From Ignatzschineria cameli (GTDB lineage: Bacteria > Pseudomonadota > Gammaproteobacteria > Cardiobacteriales > Wohlfahrtiimonadaceae), in contig NZ_QEWW01000004.1 in the NCBI RefSeq assembly GCF_003121895.1, forward strand, positions 1-64,000: a stretch of 64,000 nucleotides of DNA, written 5' to 3'. The notes beneath the pieces were generated by a model, which did not search any database, was not told where the DNA came from, and worked only from the letters and a program-made list of their open reading frames with translations. Position 1 is the stretch's first letter, and each line of letters starts with the position of its first letter. A program made the translations under genes and the position numbers. Shown in pieces: positions 47,740-57,868 of this stretch.

Positions 47740-48885
47740 TTAACGCGCAACCTGAATGCCACCTTCAACCCCTAATGGACTCCAGAGAATCTGCCACAAC
47801 TGGATGCTTCTTGCTCGAAAAGCGCCGGCACAAGCCATTAGATAGTAGATAAACATCCGCTTAAAGCGAGGAGAGTAATTAGATTCTAACTCCGGCCAAT
47901 GCGCTAAGAAACGTTCAGCCCATGCCATTAGCGTTCGATCATAATCGGCACCAAAATTATGCCAATCCTCCATCACAAACTTTCCTTGACTCGCATTTGC
48001 AATTTTTTGGATCGAAGGAAGCTCACCGTTAGGGAAGATATACTTCTCAATCCAAGGGTCCACATTATACTTATTGTTATTCGAGCCGATTGTATGGAGC
48101 AGGAAAAGGCCATCCTCTTTAAGATTGCGATGGGCGACTTCAAAATATTTACGATAATTTTTCGGCCCTACATGTTCAAACATCCCCACCGAAACAATGC
48201 GATCAAACGATCCTTGAAGATCTCGATAATCCTCTAAAATAATCTCCACATCGAAAGATTCGCAGCGCTCTTGCGCCAATTTCTGTTGCTCCTTAGAGAT
48301 CGTCACCCCAGTAACAGAGACTCCATAATGTTCAGCTGCATAAGCAGAGAGCCCACCCCAACCACAACCGATATCAAGAAGCTTCATTCCCGGTGCAAGT
48401 TGAAGTTTTCGGCAGATGAGATCCAATTTTGCCTCTTGTGCCGCTTCTAATGTTGTCGCCTCAGCCCAATAGCCGCAGGAGTATTGCATATAAGGATCGA
48501 GCATCGCCGTAAAGAGATCATTGCCCAAATCATAGTGCTCTTCCCCAACAATCCAAGCTCGCTCTTTACTCTGTAAGTTTCGAAGCCGGGCAAAGAGGAC
48601 CTTTAACGTATCTCTAAAACGACTTGGAAGCTTCTCATCAAGCTTCTCCCGCATCACTTTTGTAAAGAAGAGATCGAGCCGTTCACAATCCCACCAACCA
48701 TCCATATAGCTCTCACCGAGTCCGATCGACCCCTCTTCTAAGACACGTTGATAGAAATGATCATTATGGATCTGAATATCGTAGGGACGGCTTCCATTAA
48801 TCTCGATTCCCGCCTGATCTAATAGATCCTGCGCGATACGTTTCCACTCGGTTGATTGACTTGCTCTCTTTTGAATACTGCTCAT
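47740..48885 (-). CDS. cfa: Cyclopropane-fatty-acyl-phospholipid synthase
   Basis: Adds a methylene from SAM to unsaturated phospholipid acyl chains. The 381-residue protein has the SAM site LLDIGCGWGGLSAYAAEHY and the EHVGPKNYRKYF region typical of CFA synthases. I chose ATG at 48885 because GAGGAG lies four bases upstream; a TTG five codons earlier overlaps that SD. It stands alone. Confidence 0.95.
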   Translation of the reverse strand: MSSIQKRASQSTEWKRIAQDLLDQAGIEINGSRPYDIQIHNDHFYQRVLEEGSIGLGESYMDGWWDCERLDLFFTKVMREKLDEKLPSRFRDTLKVLFARLRNLQSKERAWIVGEEHYDLGNDLFTAMLDPYMQYSCGYWAEATTLEAAQEAKLDLICRKLQLAPGMKLLDIGCGWGGLSAYAAEHYGVSVTGVTISKEQQKLAQERCESFDVEIILEDYRDLQGSFDRIVSVGMFEHVGPKNYRKYFEVAHRNLKEDGLFLLHTIGSNNNKYNVDPWIEKYIFPNGELPSIQKIANASQGKFVMEDWHNFGADYDRTLMAWAERFLAHWPELESNYSPRFKRMFIYYLMACAGAFRARSIQLWQILWSPLGVEGGIQVAR

Positions 48886-49335
48886 TTCACTCCTCAACAA
48901 TTAAATCAGCTATTCAATTAGCTCCTAATTAATATTAAATTCACGCTAAGTTTTCGTTAAATTTGCATTGTTAAATTCGTATTAGATGAAGCGCTTCTAG
49001 ACAAATCTTTAAACATTTAAATATTTATTGCTAATTTGTTGATAATTTATAAACAAATTTACAGACAAACTATAAACAATTATTATATCAAAATAACAAA
49101 ATATAACTCTTCTTTTTATCTCTTCTTTTTTCTAAATAGATGGTGAAAGTATGCCATTAACCGCTATTATCTTTCCCCTCATATCATCATACTCAAATCT
49201 ACTCTCTTAACATATCTATTGATATTCTATTGATATTCTATTGATCTACCATTGGCATATCGTTGATCTGCCATTGATATATCGAATATCTCTCTGAGGC
49301 ACCACCATTATCACACTTAATTAGAAAGATATATT

Positions 49336-49476
49336 ATGGCTATTCATTATGATGCTAAATTATCTCAAGATCATTTTTATCAAGAGCATTATTAATACTT
49401 CTCTGATACCTCTCTTAATCTCTCCTACCATATCTACACCAGCTTCCAGCGATATTATGCATCAATGAAGCTCTAA
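49336..49476 (+). pseudogene. Possible small gene interrupted by one stop codon
   Basis: An ATG frame reads 19 codons (MAIHYDAKLSQDHFYQEHY) to a TAA, then continues in the same frame for 26 more sense codons (ending YYASMKL) before the next stop. The Tyr/His-rich composition and synonymous codon choice look protein-like, but 46 codons with one stop can arise by chance and the SD is weak. Confidence 0.25.
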
Positions 49477-49530
49477 GCTAGCAAACGGTAACGCCCTAAA
49501 AGGAATTCTCCCTCAGCCCCCCTTTTTCGC

Positions 49531-49611
49531 TATAATGAACCATTAGATAACATATATTAAGTGTTCCCCTTTAAAGTAGGCTCATCACCGCCTCTTTAGA
49601 GATTCAAGGGG
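49531..49611 (+). promoter_or_regulatory. Candidate gpmI promoter and leader hairpin
   Basis: TATAAT at 49531-49536 without a good -35. About 30 bases later a bipartite hairpin forms: CCCCTT (49566-49571) with AAGGGG (49606-49611), TAAAG with CTTTA, and GGC with GCC. It would lie in the 5' leader of gpmI. Confidence 0.4.
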
Positions 49612-49690
49612 ATCACTATTTGTAAGTTTTAAATTTCGAGTTTTAAGTTTTAAGTTTTTTAAAATCATTTCAAACAAGGAATCACGCATA

Positions 49691-51223
49691 ATGTCTAGAC
49701 CTAAACCGATTGTGCTCACCATTCTTGATGGCTGGGGATTTCGTAACGAAGTTGAAAATAATGCAATTGCAGCAGCTCAAACCCCTAACTGGGACCATCT
49801 ACGTGAAGTGGGTGCTGTTACTTTTATTAAAACCTCCGGTGAAGCGGTGGGATTACCAGATGGACAGATGGGGAACTCAGAAGTCGGTCATATGAATATC
49901 GGTGCCGGTCGTGTTGTAAATCAAGACTTTACCCGCATTACCCAAGATCTCCGCAGTGGCGAATTTGATCATAACCCTATCTTCAATAAGGTGATGAGTG
50001 ATCTAACCACAAATAATCGTGCGCTCCATATCTTTGGCCTACTCTCTCCCGGCGGTGTTCACTCGGATGAAAAGCATATCTTTGCATTGATTCGCCTTGC
50101 TGCCAAAAAAGGGGTCGAGAAGATCTATCTCCACGCTTTCCTTGATGGCCGTGATATGCCACCGCAATCAGCAACACCCTCTCTTGAAAAAGCAGAAGCA
50201 CTCTTTAAAGAGCTTGGACATGGCCGAATTGCAACGATTATCGGACGCTACTATGCGATGGATCGCGATAGCCGTTGGGATCGTGTTGAGAAGGCCTACG
50301 ATCTTGTGAGCCAAGGTTTAGGGGAATACCATGCAGCAACGGCAGAAGCAGGCTTAAATGATGCCTATGCTCGCGGCGAACATGATGAATTTGTTAAAGC
50401 TACGGTGATCGGTGACTCTGTGAAGATGGTCGATGGTGATGCCGTTATCTTTATGAACTTCCGTTCAGACCGTGCACGCGAATTGAGCTATCCCTTTGTA
50501 GAGGATGATTTTTCTGGCTTTACACCTAAATATCGCCCTAAACTCTCCCACTTTGTCTCTTTAACACAATATAAAGAGGGGCTGAATACCGAAGTTGCCT
50601 ATCCTCCATTAGAGCTTAACAATGGCTTAGGCGAGGTATTAGCGAAAGGGGGTTATACTCAATTACGGATTGCGGAAACAGAGAAATATCCCCATGTCAC
50701 CTTCTTCTTTAATGGTGGAGAAGAGAAGGTCTTTACAGGGGAAGAGCGTATTTTGGTTAACTCCCCTAAAGTAGCGACCTATGACCTTCAACCTGAGATG
50801 AGTGCGCCGGAAGTGACGGCACGTCTGGTAGAGGCGATCGAATCAGAAAAATTTGATGTCATTATCTGTAACTATGCAAATCCTGATATGGTGGGACATA
50901 CCGGCGTTTTTGAGGCAATTGTCAAAGCAATTGAAGCGGTCGATACCGGTTTAGGAAAGGTCTATGAGGCTGTTAAGAAGGTGGGTGGCGAGATGTTAGT
51001 TACTGCTGACCACGGGAATGCCGAGCAGACTTGGGATGAAAAGACCAATCAGCCCCATACAGCTCATACTACAACCCCTGTTCCACTAATCTATGTAGGG
51101 CGCAAGGCAACATTAGAACCCGATGGCGCGCTCTGTGATTTAGCGCCAACAATCCTCTATCTCCTAGGTGAAAAGCAGCCTAAAGAGATGACTGGAAAGA
51201 ATCTAATCCATTTCCAATCATAG
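49691..51223 (+). CDS. gpmI: Phosphoglycerate mutase, 2,3-bisphosphoglycerate-independent
   Basis: Interconverts 3- and 2-phosphoglycerate using two Mn ions. The 510-residue alkaline-phosphatase-fold protein has LTILDGWG at the N terminus, the active serine in [17 protein letters not shown] (Ser63), and the metal-site segments [12 protein letters not shown] and TADHGNAEQ. The start is preceded by AAGGAATC. Monocistronic. Confidence 0.97.
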   Translation: MSRPKPIVLTILDGWGFRNEVENNAIAAAQTPNWDHLREVGAVTFIKTSGEAVGLPDGQMGNSEVGHMNIGAGRVVNQDFTRITQDLRSGEFDHNPIFNKVMSDLTTNNRALHIFGLLSPGGVHSDEKHIFALIRLAAKKGVEKIYLHAFLDGRDMPPQSATPSLEKAEALFKELGHGRIATIIGRYYAMDRDSRWDRVEKAYDLVSQGLGEYHAATAEAGLNDAYARGEHDEFVKATVIGDSVKMVDGDAVIFMNFRSDRARELSYPFVEDDFSGFTPKYRPKLSHFVSLTQYKEGLNTEVAYPPLELNNGLGEVLAKGGYTQLRIAETEKYPHVTFFFNGGEEKVFTGEERILVNSPKVATYDLQPEMSAPEVTARLVEAIESEKFDVIICNYANPDMVGHTGVFEAIVKAIEAVDTGLGKVYEAVKKVGGEMLVTADHGNAEQTWDEKTNQPHTAHTTTPVPLIYVGRKATLEPDGALCDLAPTILYLLGEKQPKEMTGKNLIHFQS

Positions 51224-51571
51224 TGCCCAATTATGGCGCCGGGTCACATCAAGCGAGATTGGATCAGTCAAAATTAGATCACGCAAAATTGAAATAAAAT
51301 TGAAATAATCAGCGTGAAATAATCAACGCAAGATTAAGAGAGGCTCTTATCGGGATACTCTTATCGGCATCAAGACCGATAAGTACTCTCTTAATCGCTC
51401 AGCTTTCCCGAAGTAGCTCAACTTCAACATCGATTCGAGCGCCGACTTAAAGAAGCAACCATTTAAAAACATCAACAAAAGCATCATCGACAATCACATC
51501 GATAAGTTCGCTGGCCCTCTCTCCGGCCATTCCTCTGACATTCTCAGTGATATCATTTAAGGAACCTATTT
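51224..51571. other. gpmI-ctpA spacer with a nested hairpin
   Basis: GATTAAGAGAG (51332-51342) pairs perfectly with CTCTCTTAATC (51386-51396). Inside, CTTATCGG (51360-51367) pairs with CCGATAAG (51376-51383), but a second identical CTTATCGG at 51346-51353 could pair with the same arm instead. No T run follows. The rest holds no gene. Confidence 0.6.
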
Positions 51572-52984
51572 ATGAAAAGAGCGTTCTCCCACACCCTTCT
51601 CCTCTCAACTCTCCTGTCACTTAGTTTGAATCCCCTTGCTTACGCAGAGCCAAAAGCCGCTCAAGAACAGAGAGAATCGATGGGGCCGATCGATCTAATC
51701 TCCACGCCGGCAGAACCCACCATTCCGGTAGATGATCTACGCCGGTTTATTGAGGTCTTTGATGAGCTTAAACGCAATTATGTCGATGAATTGAGCGATG
51801 CCACTTTGATTCAAAATGCGATTATCGGCATGTTAACGAACCTCGATCCTCACTCAAAATATTATAGTGCTGAGCAATTTCAGAAAATAAAAAATGAGAC
51901 CGCTGGTAAAGAGAGCAGTATCGGCATTACATTGCAATATGCTGCAAAAGAGCAGACGCTCGAAGGGGAGAAGAGTGTGGCAAAACAGCGAACACTGATT
52001 GTTCAAGCTGTTGCCCCTAACTCTCCTGCCGAGAAGGCGGGGATTGCTGTCGGAGATCGAATTGTGAGTATCGATCAGATTCCGGCAGATCAACTATCCC
52101 TCAAGCAAGCAGATGCCATGTTACAAGGGGAAAAGGGGACAAATGTTCACTTGGAGTTCTTCCATCAAGGGGAGTTGCAGGAGCGTACTATTCTTCGCAC
52201 AGATATCTCCTTACCAAGTGTGACGCAGGCAAAGCGATATGGTCAATTTGCTTACATCTCCTTAAGCCGCTTTCAAGAGAGTAGTAGCGAAGAGATTGCC
52301 GATGCCCTTCTCGCCCTTGAGATAGAGGCAACGACTGAAGCAAACCCTATTAAGGGGATGATTCTTGATCTGCGCAATAATAATGGCGGGCTTCTCTCTG
52401 CCGCCATCGATGTCGTGGATCTCTTCCTCAACCAAGGCATTATCACCTACACCACCGGTCAAGCGGCGCAACATCAGAAACAATATCTTGCAACTGAGCG
52501 GGAGATCCTAGCTGAGGTTCCAATCATTCTTTTGATCAATCAACAGAGTGCCTCTGCAGCGGAAATTGTCGCCGGTGCCCTTCAAGATCATCAAAGAGCG
52601 TTAATAGTTGGTGAGAATAGTTATGGCAAAGGTTCTATCCAATATGCCGTTCCTCTCAATAATGGCGATGCGATTCGTTACACCATTGCCCGCTACTATA
52701 CCCCTAATGGGCAGAGTATCCAGGATGAAGGGATTACACCCGATATCACAATTCCTGACCTTAAAGTCAGCCCTAAAATGAAGAGTGACAATCTTCAAGG
52801 TAAGAGAAGAAGTGCCGATAGAGATAAAGCTTCTTCTGAACGCTTCAGACAACAGAAGCAGTATCTCCTTGAGCATGACTATCCGCTCTATGAGAGCATT
52901 CTGCTCTTAGAAGGGATTACCCGCTATCCACAATCAACCTCCGCTAAAGGTAATGGTATGAAAGGAGATAGCGCGTTGAAATAG
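51572..52984 (+). CDS. S41 family carboxy-terminal processing protease
   Basis: Periplasmic serine protease of the CtpA/Prc type. The 470-residue precursor has a signal peptide (cut near AYA-EP, residue 25), a PDZ domain (about 115-195, VAPNSPAEKAGIAVGDRIVSI) and the catalytic Ser-Lys pair in NQQSASAAEIVAGAL and GENSYGKGSIQ. The C-terminal tail is charged. Related enzymes trim cell-wall hydrolases or lipoproteins. It lies between gpmI and uvrA; the gpmI-envC-ctpA order known elsewhere suggests envC has been lost from between them. Confidence 0.93.
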   Translation: MKRAFSHTLLLSTLLSLSLNPLAYAEPKAAQEQRESMGPIDLISTPAEPTIPVDDLRRFIEVFDELKRNYVDELSDATLIQNAIIGMLTNLDPHSKYYSAEQFQKIKNETAGKESSIGITLQYAAKEQTLEGEKSVAKQRTLIVQAVAPNSPAEKAGIAVGDRIVSIDQIPADQLSLKQADAMLQGEKGTNVHLEFFHQGELQERTILRTDISLPSVTQAKRYGQFAYISLSRFQESSSEEIADALLALEIEATTEANPIKGMILDLRNNNGGLLSAAIDVVDLFLNQGIITYTTGQAAQHQKQYLATEREILAEVPIILLINQQSASAAEIVAGALQDHQRALIVGENSYGKGSIQYAVPLNNGDAIRYTIARYYTPNGQSIQDEGITPDITIPDLKVSPKMKSDNLQGKRRSADRDKASSERFRQQKQYLLEHDYPLYESILLLEGITRYPQSTSAKGNGMKGDSALK

Positions 52985-53144
52985 CCTCTTCGATCTTGAA
53001 ATTTCGAAGATTCACCCTATATTCTCACATAGTACAAATTGACATAGTACAAAAAGATTATTTAAGGGAGTCGGCACTTTTATTGGAGACGCACTTAAGC
53101 GCTCTACCCCGGCTCTATCTCTCTACCTCCTATTTGAAGGTTTT

Positions 53145-55973
53145 ATGGAAGATATAATTATTCAAGGTGCGCGCACGCACAATCTTAAAGATATTAGTTT
53201 AACCCTTCCCCGCAATAAACTTGTGGTGATTACAGGGCTTTCAGGCTCAGGAAAATCATCACTTGCGTTCGATACACTCTATGCAGAAGGGCAAAGACGC
53301 TATGTAGAGTCTCTCTCCTCTTATGCACGACAATTCCTCTCTGTTATGGGAAAACCTGATGTAGACCATATCTCCGGTTTATCGCCGGCGATCTCCATCG
53401 AGCAGAAATCCACCTCACACAATCCGCGCTCAACGGTCGGAACAGTCACAGAGATCTACGATTATCTTCGCCTTCTCTTTGCTCGTATCGGTACGCCGCA
53501 CTGTCCGACGCATCATCTCCCCCTCAATGCTCAAACCATTCCGCAGATGGTAGATATGACAATGATGCTCTCTGAGGAGTTACGCCTAATGTTGGTAGCG
53601 CCCATTGTTCGTAATCGTAAAGGGGAGCATCTTAAACTCTTTGAAGAGCTAAAAGCACGAGGATTCCTCCGCGTTCGTGTTGATGGTGAGACTTACGAGA
53701 TCGATGAACTTCCAGAGATCAATCCAAAGCAGCATCATGATATCGATGTTGTCGTCGATCGTTTCCGGGTGCGAGATGATATTCGGATTCGTCTCTCAGA
53801 ATCATTAGAGACAGCGCTCGATCTCACAAACGGTTTAGCCGCTATTGTCGATATGAAGAGTGAAGAGACCCTACTCCACTTCTCGGCAAATTATGCTTGT
53901 CCTGAGTGTGGCTTTACCATTGCCGAGTTAGAGCCGCGTCTCTTCTCCTTTAATAATCCTGAAGGGGCATGCCCGACCTGTGATGGCTTAGGGGTGAATC
54001 AATATTTCGATCCTGATCGAGTCATTGCCGAGCCCTCTCTTTCATTGGCAAGTGGCGCTATTCGAGGTTGGGATAAAAATTCGAGCTACTACTTTTCGAT
54101 GATCGAATCCTTAGGACGCCATTACGGCTTTAATCCTGAAACCCCTTTTGAGGCGCTACCTAAAAAGATTCAACAGATTCTGCTCTACGGATCGGGTGAG
54201 GAGGAGATAGAGTTCCATTATCTGAGCAATCGAGGACAACGCTCTATCCGTATCCATCCTTTTGAAGGGATCTTAAACAATCTAGAACGCCGCTATCATG
54301 AGACCGACTCTCAGATTGTCCGTGAAAGTTTAACGCGCTTCTTAGCGATGCGTGTCTGCCCCGATTGTGAAGGAAGCCGTTTAGGTCCAGCCGCAAAAAA
54401 TGTACTGATTGAGGGTAAAGCGATCCACAATATTACAGCCCTTCCTATCAATGATGCTTTGATGTGGGCAGAGAATGTTAAGCTCTCAGGCGCAAAGAAG
54501 GAGATTGCCGATAAGATCTTTAAAGAGATTCAGGAGCGCTTAGGCTTTTTAGTCAATGTCGGACTCGATTATCTCAATCTCTCACGCTCAGCTGAGACGC
54601 TCTCTGGAGGCGAGGCGCAACGAATTCGACTAGCCTCCCAAATTGGTGCCGGCTTAATGGGCGTTCTCTATGTCTTAGATGAACCTTCGATCGGTCTGCA
54701 TCAACGCGATAATGATCGTCTACTACAGACCCTTTTCCATCTTCGTGATCTTGGTAATACCGTCATTGTAGTTGAACATGATGAAGATGCGATTTTAGCC
54801 GCTGATTATATTGTGGATATTGGCCCCGGCGCTGGGGTTCATGGCGGTTCTGTTGTTGCCGCCGGCACGCCTCAAGAGGTGATGAAAAATAGAGATTCTC
54901 TCACAGCGGATTATCTCTCTGGGCGCAAAAAAATTGAAGTTCCGAAAGAGCGAACACCACGAGATCCTAAGCGAGAGATCAAGCTCATTGGTGCTACCGG
55001 CAACAACCTCAAGAAAGTAACCGCCTCCTTCCCATTAGGGCTTTTAACTTGTGTAACGGGTGTCTCTGGCTCTGGGAAATCGACCCTTGTGAATGATACG
55101 CTCTATAGTGCAATTGCCCGTATTCTCAACAAGAATAATAGTATTGAAGTTGCACCCTATCAAAAAATCGAAGGATTAGATCAGATCGATAAGATCGTCA
55201 ATATCGATCAGAGCCCGATTGGTCGAACACCTCGTTCAAATCCCGCAACCTATACCGGACTCTTTACCCCTATTCGCGAGATCTTCGCTAATACGCCAGA
55301 GGCGCGTGCGCGCGGTTATCAGCCTGGACGCTTTAGCTTCAATGTGAAAGGGGGTCGTTGTGAGAATTGTCAGGGAGATGGTTTAATCAAGGTAGAGATG
55401 CACTTTCTCCCCGATGTCTATGTGATGTGTGATGAGTGTCAAGGTAAGCGTTACAATCGCGAAACTCTCGATATTCTCTATAAAGGAAAATCGATCAATG
55501 ATGTACTCAATATGACGGTAGAAGAGGCCTATCAATTCTTTGATGCTATTCCTGTTGTTCATCGTCGCCTCGAAACCTTAATGGAGGTGGGTTTAAGTTA
55601 CATCACGCTCGGTCAAAATGCGACAACACTCTCCGGCGGTGAAGCGCAGCGGGTGAAGCTCTCTCGAGAGCTTTCAAAGAGAGATACAGGCAAAACAGTC
55701 TATATCCTCGATGAGCCAACAACCGGTCTCCACTTCCACGATATTGCGCAACTTCTCAAGGTGATTCATACCTTACGGGATAAGGGTAATACCATTATCA
55801 TTATCGAGCATAATCTCGATGTTATTAAGACAGCGGATTGGCTCATCGATATTGGTCCTGAAGGGGGAGCGAAAGGTGGGAATATCATCTTTGCCGGCAC
55901 CCCCGAAGAGATCGCTCAATGTCCAGAGAGTTATACCGGAAAATATCTTAAACCGCTTTTAGAGAAAAAATAA
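53145..55973 (+). CDS. uvrA: Excinuclease ABC subunit A
   Basis: DNA damage sensor of nucleotide excision repair. The 942-residue protein has two ABC ATPase halves: Walker [14 protein letters not shown] near 31 and [15 protein letters not shown] near 640, signatures [13 protein letters not shown] and [14 protein letters not shown], plus zinc modules ([18 protein letters not shown] and the [18 protein letters not shown] set). GAAGG lies just upstream of the ATG. No SOS box was recognised upstream; a direct repeat ACATAGTACAAA lies at 53027 and 53042. Confidence 0.98.
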   Translation: MEDIIIQGARTHNLKDISLTLPRNKLVVITGLSGSGKSSLAFDTLYAEGQRRYVESLSSYARQFLSVMGKPDVDHISGLSPAISIEQKSTSHNPRSTVGTVTEIYDYLRLLFARIGTPHCPTHHLPLNAQTIPQMVDMTMMLSEELRLMLVAPIVRNRKGEHLKLFEELKARGFLRVRVDGETYEIDELPEINPKQHHDIDVVVDRFRVRDDIRIRLSESLETALDLTNGLAAIVDMKSEETLLHFSANYACPECGFTIAELEPRLFSFNNPEGACPTCDGLGVNQYFDPDRVIAEPSLSLASGAIRGWDKNSSYYFSMIESLGRHYGFNPETPFEALPKKIQQILLYGSGEEEIEFHYLSNRGQRSIRIHPFEGILNNLERRYHETDSQIVRESLTRFLAMRVCPDCEGSRLGPAAKNVLIEGKAIHNITALPINDALMWAENVKLSGAKKEIADKIFKEIQERLGFLVNVGLDYLNLSRSAETLSGGEAQRIRLASQIGAGLMGVLYVLDEPSIGLHQRDNDRLLQTLFHLRDLGNTVIVVEHDEDAILAADYIVDIGPGAGVHGGSVVAAGTPQEVMKNRDSLTADYLSGRKKIEVPKERTPRDPKREIKLIGATGNNLKKVTASFPLGLLTCVTGVSGSGKSTLVNDTLYSAIARILNKNNSIEVAPYQKIEGLDQIDKIVNIDQSPIGRTPRSNPATYTGLFTPIREIFANTPEARARGYQPGRFSFNVKGGRCENCQGDGLIKVEMHFLPDVYVMCDECQGKRYNRETLDILYKGKSINDVLNMTVEEAYQFFDAIPVVHRRLETLMEVGLSYITLGQNATTLSGGEAQRVKLSRELSKRDTGKTVYILDEPTTGLHFHDIAQLLKVIHTLRDKGNTIIIIEHNLDVIKTADWLIDIGPEGGAKGGNIIFAGTPEEIAQCPESYTGKYLKPLLEKK

Positions 55974-55997
55974 TAATTGCACCAACCCTTAAAAACA

Positions 55998-56031
55998 AAA
56001 GGTAGATTCAAACTAGAGTCTACCTTTTTTC
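55998..56031. terminator. Bidirectional terminator between uvrA and lldP
   Basis: AAAGGTAGA (55998-56006) pairs with TCTACCTTT (56019-56027), with six T after it on the plus strand and TTTTGTTTTT after it on the minus strand. It serves both convergent genes. Confidence 0.88.
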
Positions 56032-56052
56032 TTTATTGAAATTTTGTAAAAC

Positions 56053-57690
56053 TTATTTATTAAAAAATACTAAAGTCCATGGAACGACATATGCCTGCAT
56101 TATGGTAATAAATCCTACAAATGAACAGAAAATCAAACTATGCTTTACGGTAAATTTAAACAAATCTGACTCTTTACCAACCATTCCCGTCGCAGCGGTT
56201 GCCACGGCAATCGATTGTGGTGAAATCATTTTCCCCGTAACGCCTCCTGTGGTATTTGCCGCAACTAACAGCTCAGGAGAAACATTCAATTGATGCGCCA
56301 CATTTGCCTGTAGTGAACTGAATAAGGCATTTGAAGAGGTATCTGAGCCGGTTAAAAACACTCCTAGCCAACCTAAAAAAGGTGCGAAGAATGGAAAAAA
56401 CACCCCGGTTTGAGCTAGCAAAAGCGCTAATGTGGAAGATAAACCTGAGTAATTTGCAATAAACGCAAACCCTAACACTAATCCAATAGAAAGAATAGGG
56501 AAACGCAACTCAACCAATGTTTCTAAAAAGGTTGATACAGCATCTTTCATTCGCATCTTAAGTATTATCAAAGATAAAATAGCAGCAATAAAAATAGAGG
56601 TTCCAACTGCCCCTAATATATTTAAGGTATAGACTGCAGCATAAGGTGTATCTTGAGGAACAACGGGAGTCGTCTTAATGACCAATTGATGTAAAAATGG
56701 CACCTCAAACTTCAACGTTGCAAATGTTAATAAATTTTGGATCGTCTTAAAACTCCACAACGTGACCATTATTGTCAAGATAATAAATGGAGACCAAGCA
56801 AGGAAGATCTGTCCAAAAGAATATCCACTTGGCATTTGTTTTTGAGGTTTTTTCTGCCCCTCAAAAGTGAATATCTCCTTAGGTTGCCATACGCGCAAGA
56901 AAATCGTAAGAGAGATTAAACTGACTAATGCTGAAGTAATATCGGGCAATTCTGGCCCAATAAAATTAGACGTCAAAAACTGCGTCACTGCAAATGAAAC
57001 ACCACAAACTAAAACAGCGGGCCACGTCTGTTTAATACCACGCCATCCATCCATCATTGCGATTAACCAAAAAGGGACAATGATAGATAAAATGGGAAGC
57101 TGTCGCCCTACTACTTGTCCAATATGAAATGCATCAAGATTTGCAACTTCTCCCGCGACAATAATGGGAATCCCCATTGCCCCAAATGCAACAGGTGCCG
57201 TATTTGCAATCAAACATAAACCTGCCGCATAAAGTGGCTTAAAACCTAAACCCACTAGTAACGCCGCCGTAATCGCAACTGGCGCACCAAAGCCTGCAGC
57301 GCCTTCTAAGAAGGCACCAAAAACAAAGCCTACCAGTAATAATTGTAAGCGTTGATCCTCAGTGATAGAAATAATAGAAGATCGAATAATGTCAAATTGG
57401 CCTGTCTTAACAGCGATTTTATATAAAAATACAGCGGTAATAATAATCCAAGCAATAGGCCATAGGCCATATAAAAAGCCATATCCTGAAGCTGCTAATG
57501 CCATAGTTACCGGCATTTTATATACAAAAATTGCCACGATAATCGCGATACTTAATGTTAATAAGCCGGCAATGTGCCCCTTTAGCTTTAAAACGGTTAA
57601 TCCCAGAAAAAAAGCCACAATTGGCATAATTGCAAATAGTGATGACACCCCTAAATTCATAATCGGGGTATAGTTTTGAATCCACGTCAT
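56053..57690 (-). CDS. lldP: L-lactate permease
   Basis: Proton-coupled lactate uptake across the inner membrane. The 545-residue protein has a dozen or more membrane segments and family signatures such as [17 protein letters not shown] and the C-terminal [20 protein letters not shown] precedes the ATG. It follows the D-lactate dehydrogenase gene after 178 bp that hold a perfect 12-bp inverted repeat. Third positions are visibly richer in A/T than in neighbours such as uvrA. Confidence 0.95.
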   Translation of the reverse strand: MTWIQNYTPIMNLGVSSLFAIMPIVAFFLGLTVLKLKGHIAGLLTLSIAIIVAIFVYKMPVTMALAASGYGFLYGLWPIAWIIITAVFLYKIAVKTGQFDIIRSSIISITEDQRLQLLLVGFVFGAFLEGAAGFGAPVAITAALLVGLGFKPLYAAGLCLIANTAPVAFGAMGIPIIVAGEVANLDAFHIGQVVGRQLPILSIIVPFWLIAMMDGWRGIKQTWPAVLVCGVSFAVTQFLTSNFIGPELPDITSALVSLISLTIFLRVWQPKEIFTFEGQKKPQKQMPSGYSFGQIFLAWSPFIILTIMVTLWSFKTIQNLLTFATLKFEVPFLHQLVIKTTPVVPQDTPYAAVYTLNILGAVGTSIFIAAILSLIILKMRMKDAVSTFLETLVELRFPILSIGLVLGFAFIANYSGLSSTLALLLAQTGVFFPFFAPFLGWLGVFLTGSDTSSNALFSSLQANVAHQLNVSPELLVAANTTGGVTGKMISPQSIAVATAATGMVGKESDLFKFTVKHSLIFCSFVGFITIMQAYVVPWTLVFFNK

Positions 57691-57710
57691 ATTTTACTCC
57701 TCCTACATCT

Positions 57711-57752
57711 CCTTAAAAGTTATAGCATCCTACTTCTAATTAACTTTTAAGG
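57711..57752 (-). promoter_or_regulatory. Perfect inverted repeat upstream of lldP
   Basis: CCTTAAAAGTTA (57711-57722) pairs with TAACTTTTAAGG (57741-57752) across an 18-base loop, 21 bases before the lldP start. It could be an intercistronic stem that tunes dld-lldP mRNA, or an operator. Confidence 0.5.
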
Positions 57753-57868
57753 TGATTTGTTTATGACATTATTATTGATAAATACTTTTATTTTTATTCT
57801 TTAACTTCATGCGCCTTAAAGGCCTATTTTCGTATTTGTGTTTTGCATTACCCCCTAACCTCGATTTA

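Larger units (their letters stand above)
48886..49690. other. 805-bp cfa-gpmI spacer
   Basis: AT-rich. Contents seen: an interrupted small reading frame (49336-49476, described separately), a TATAAT at 49531-49536 that could be the gpmI -10, a leader hairpin (49566-49611) and a short run of TTTTAAGTTTTAAGTTTTTT-type words at 49625-49665. Repeats of TTGATATTCTA lie at 49217-49242. No full gene. Confidence 0.6.

Noticed and set aside
52985-53144. SOS (LexA) box upstream of uvrA
   Set aside because: No CTG-N10-CAG palindrome was found; only a direct repeat ACATAGTACAAA.
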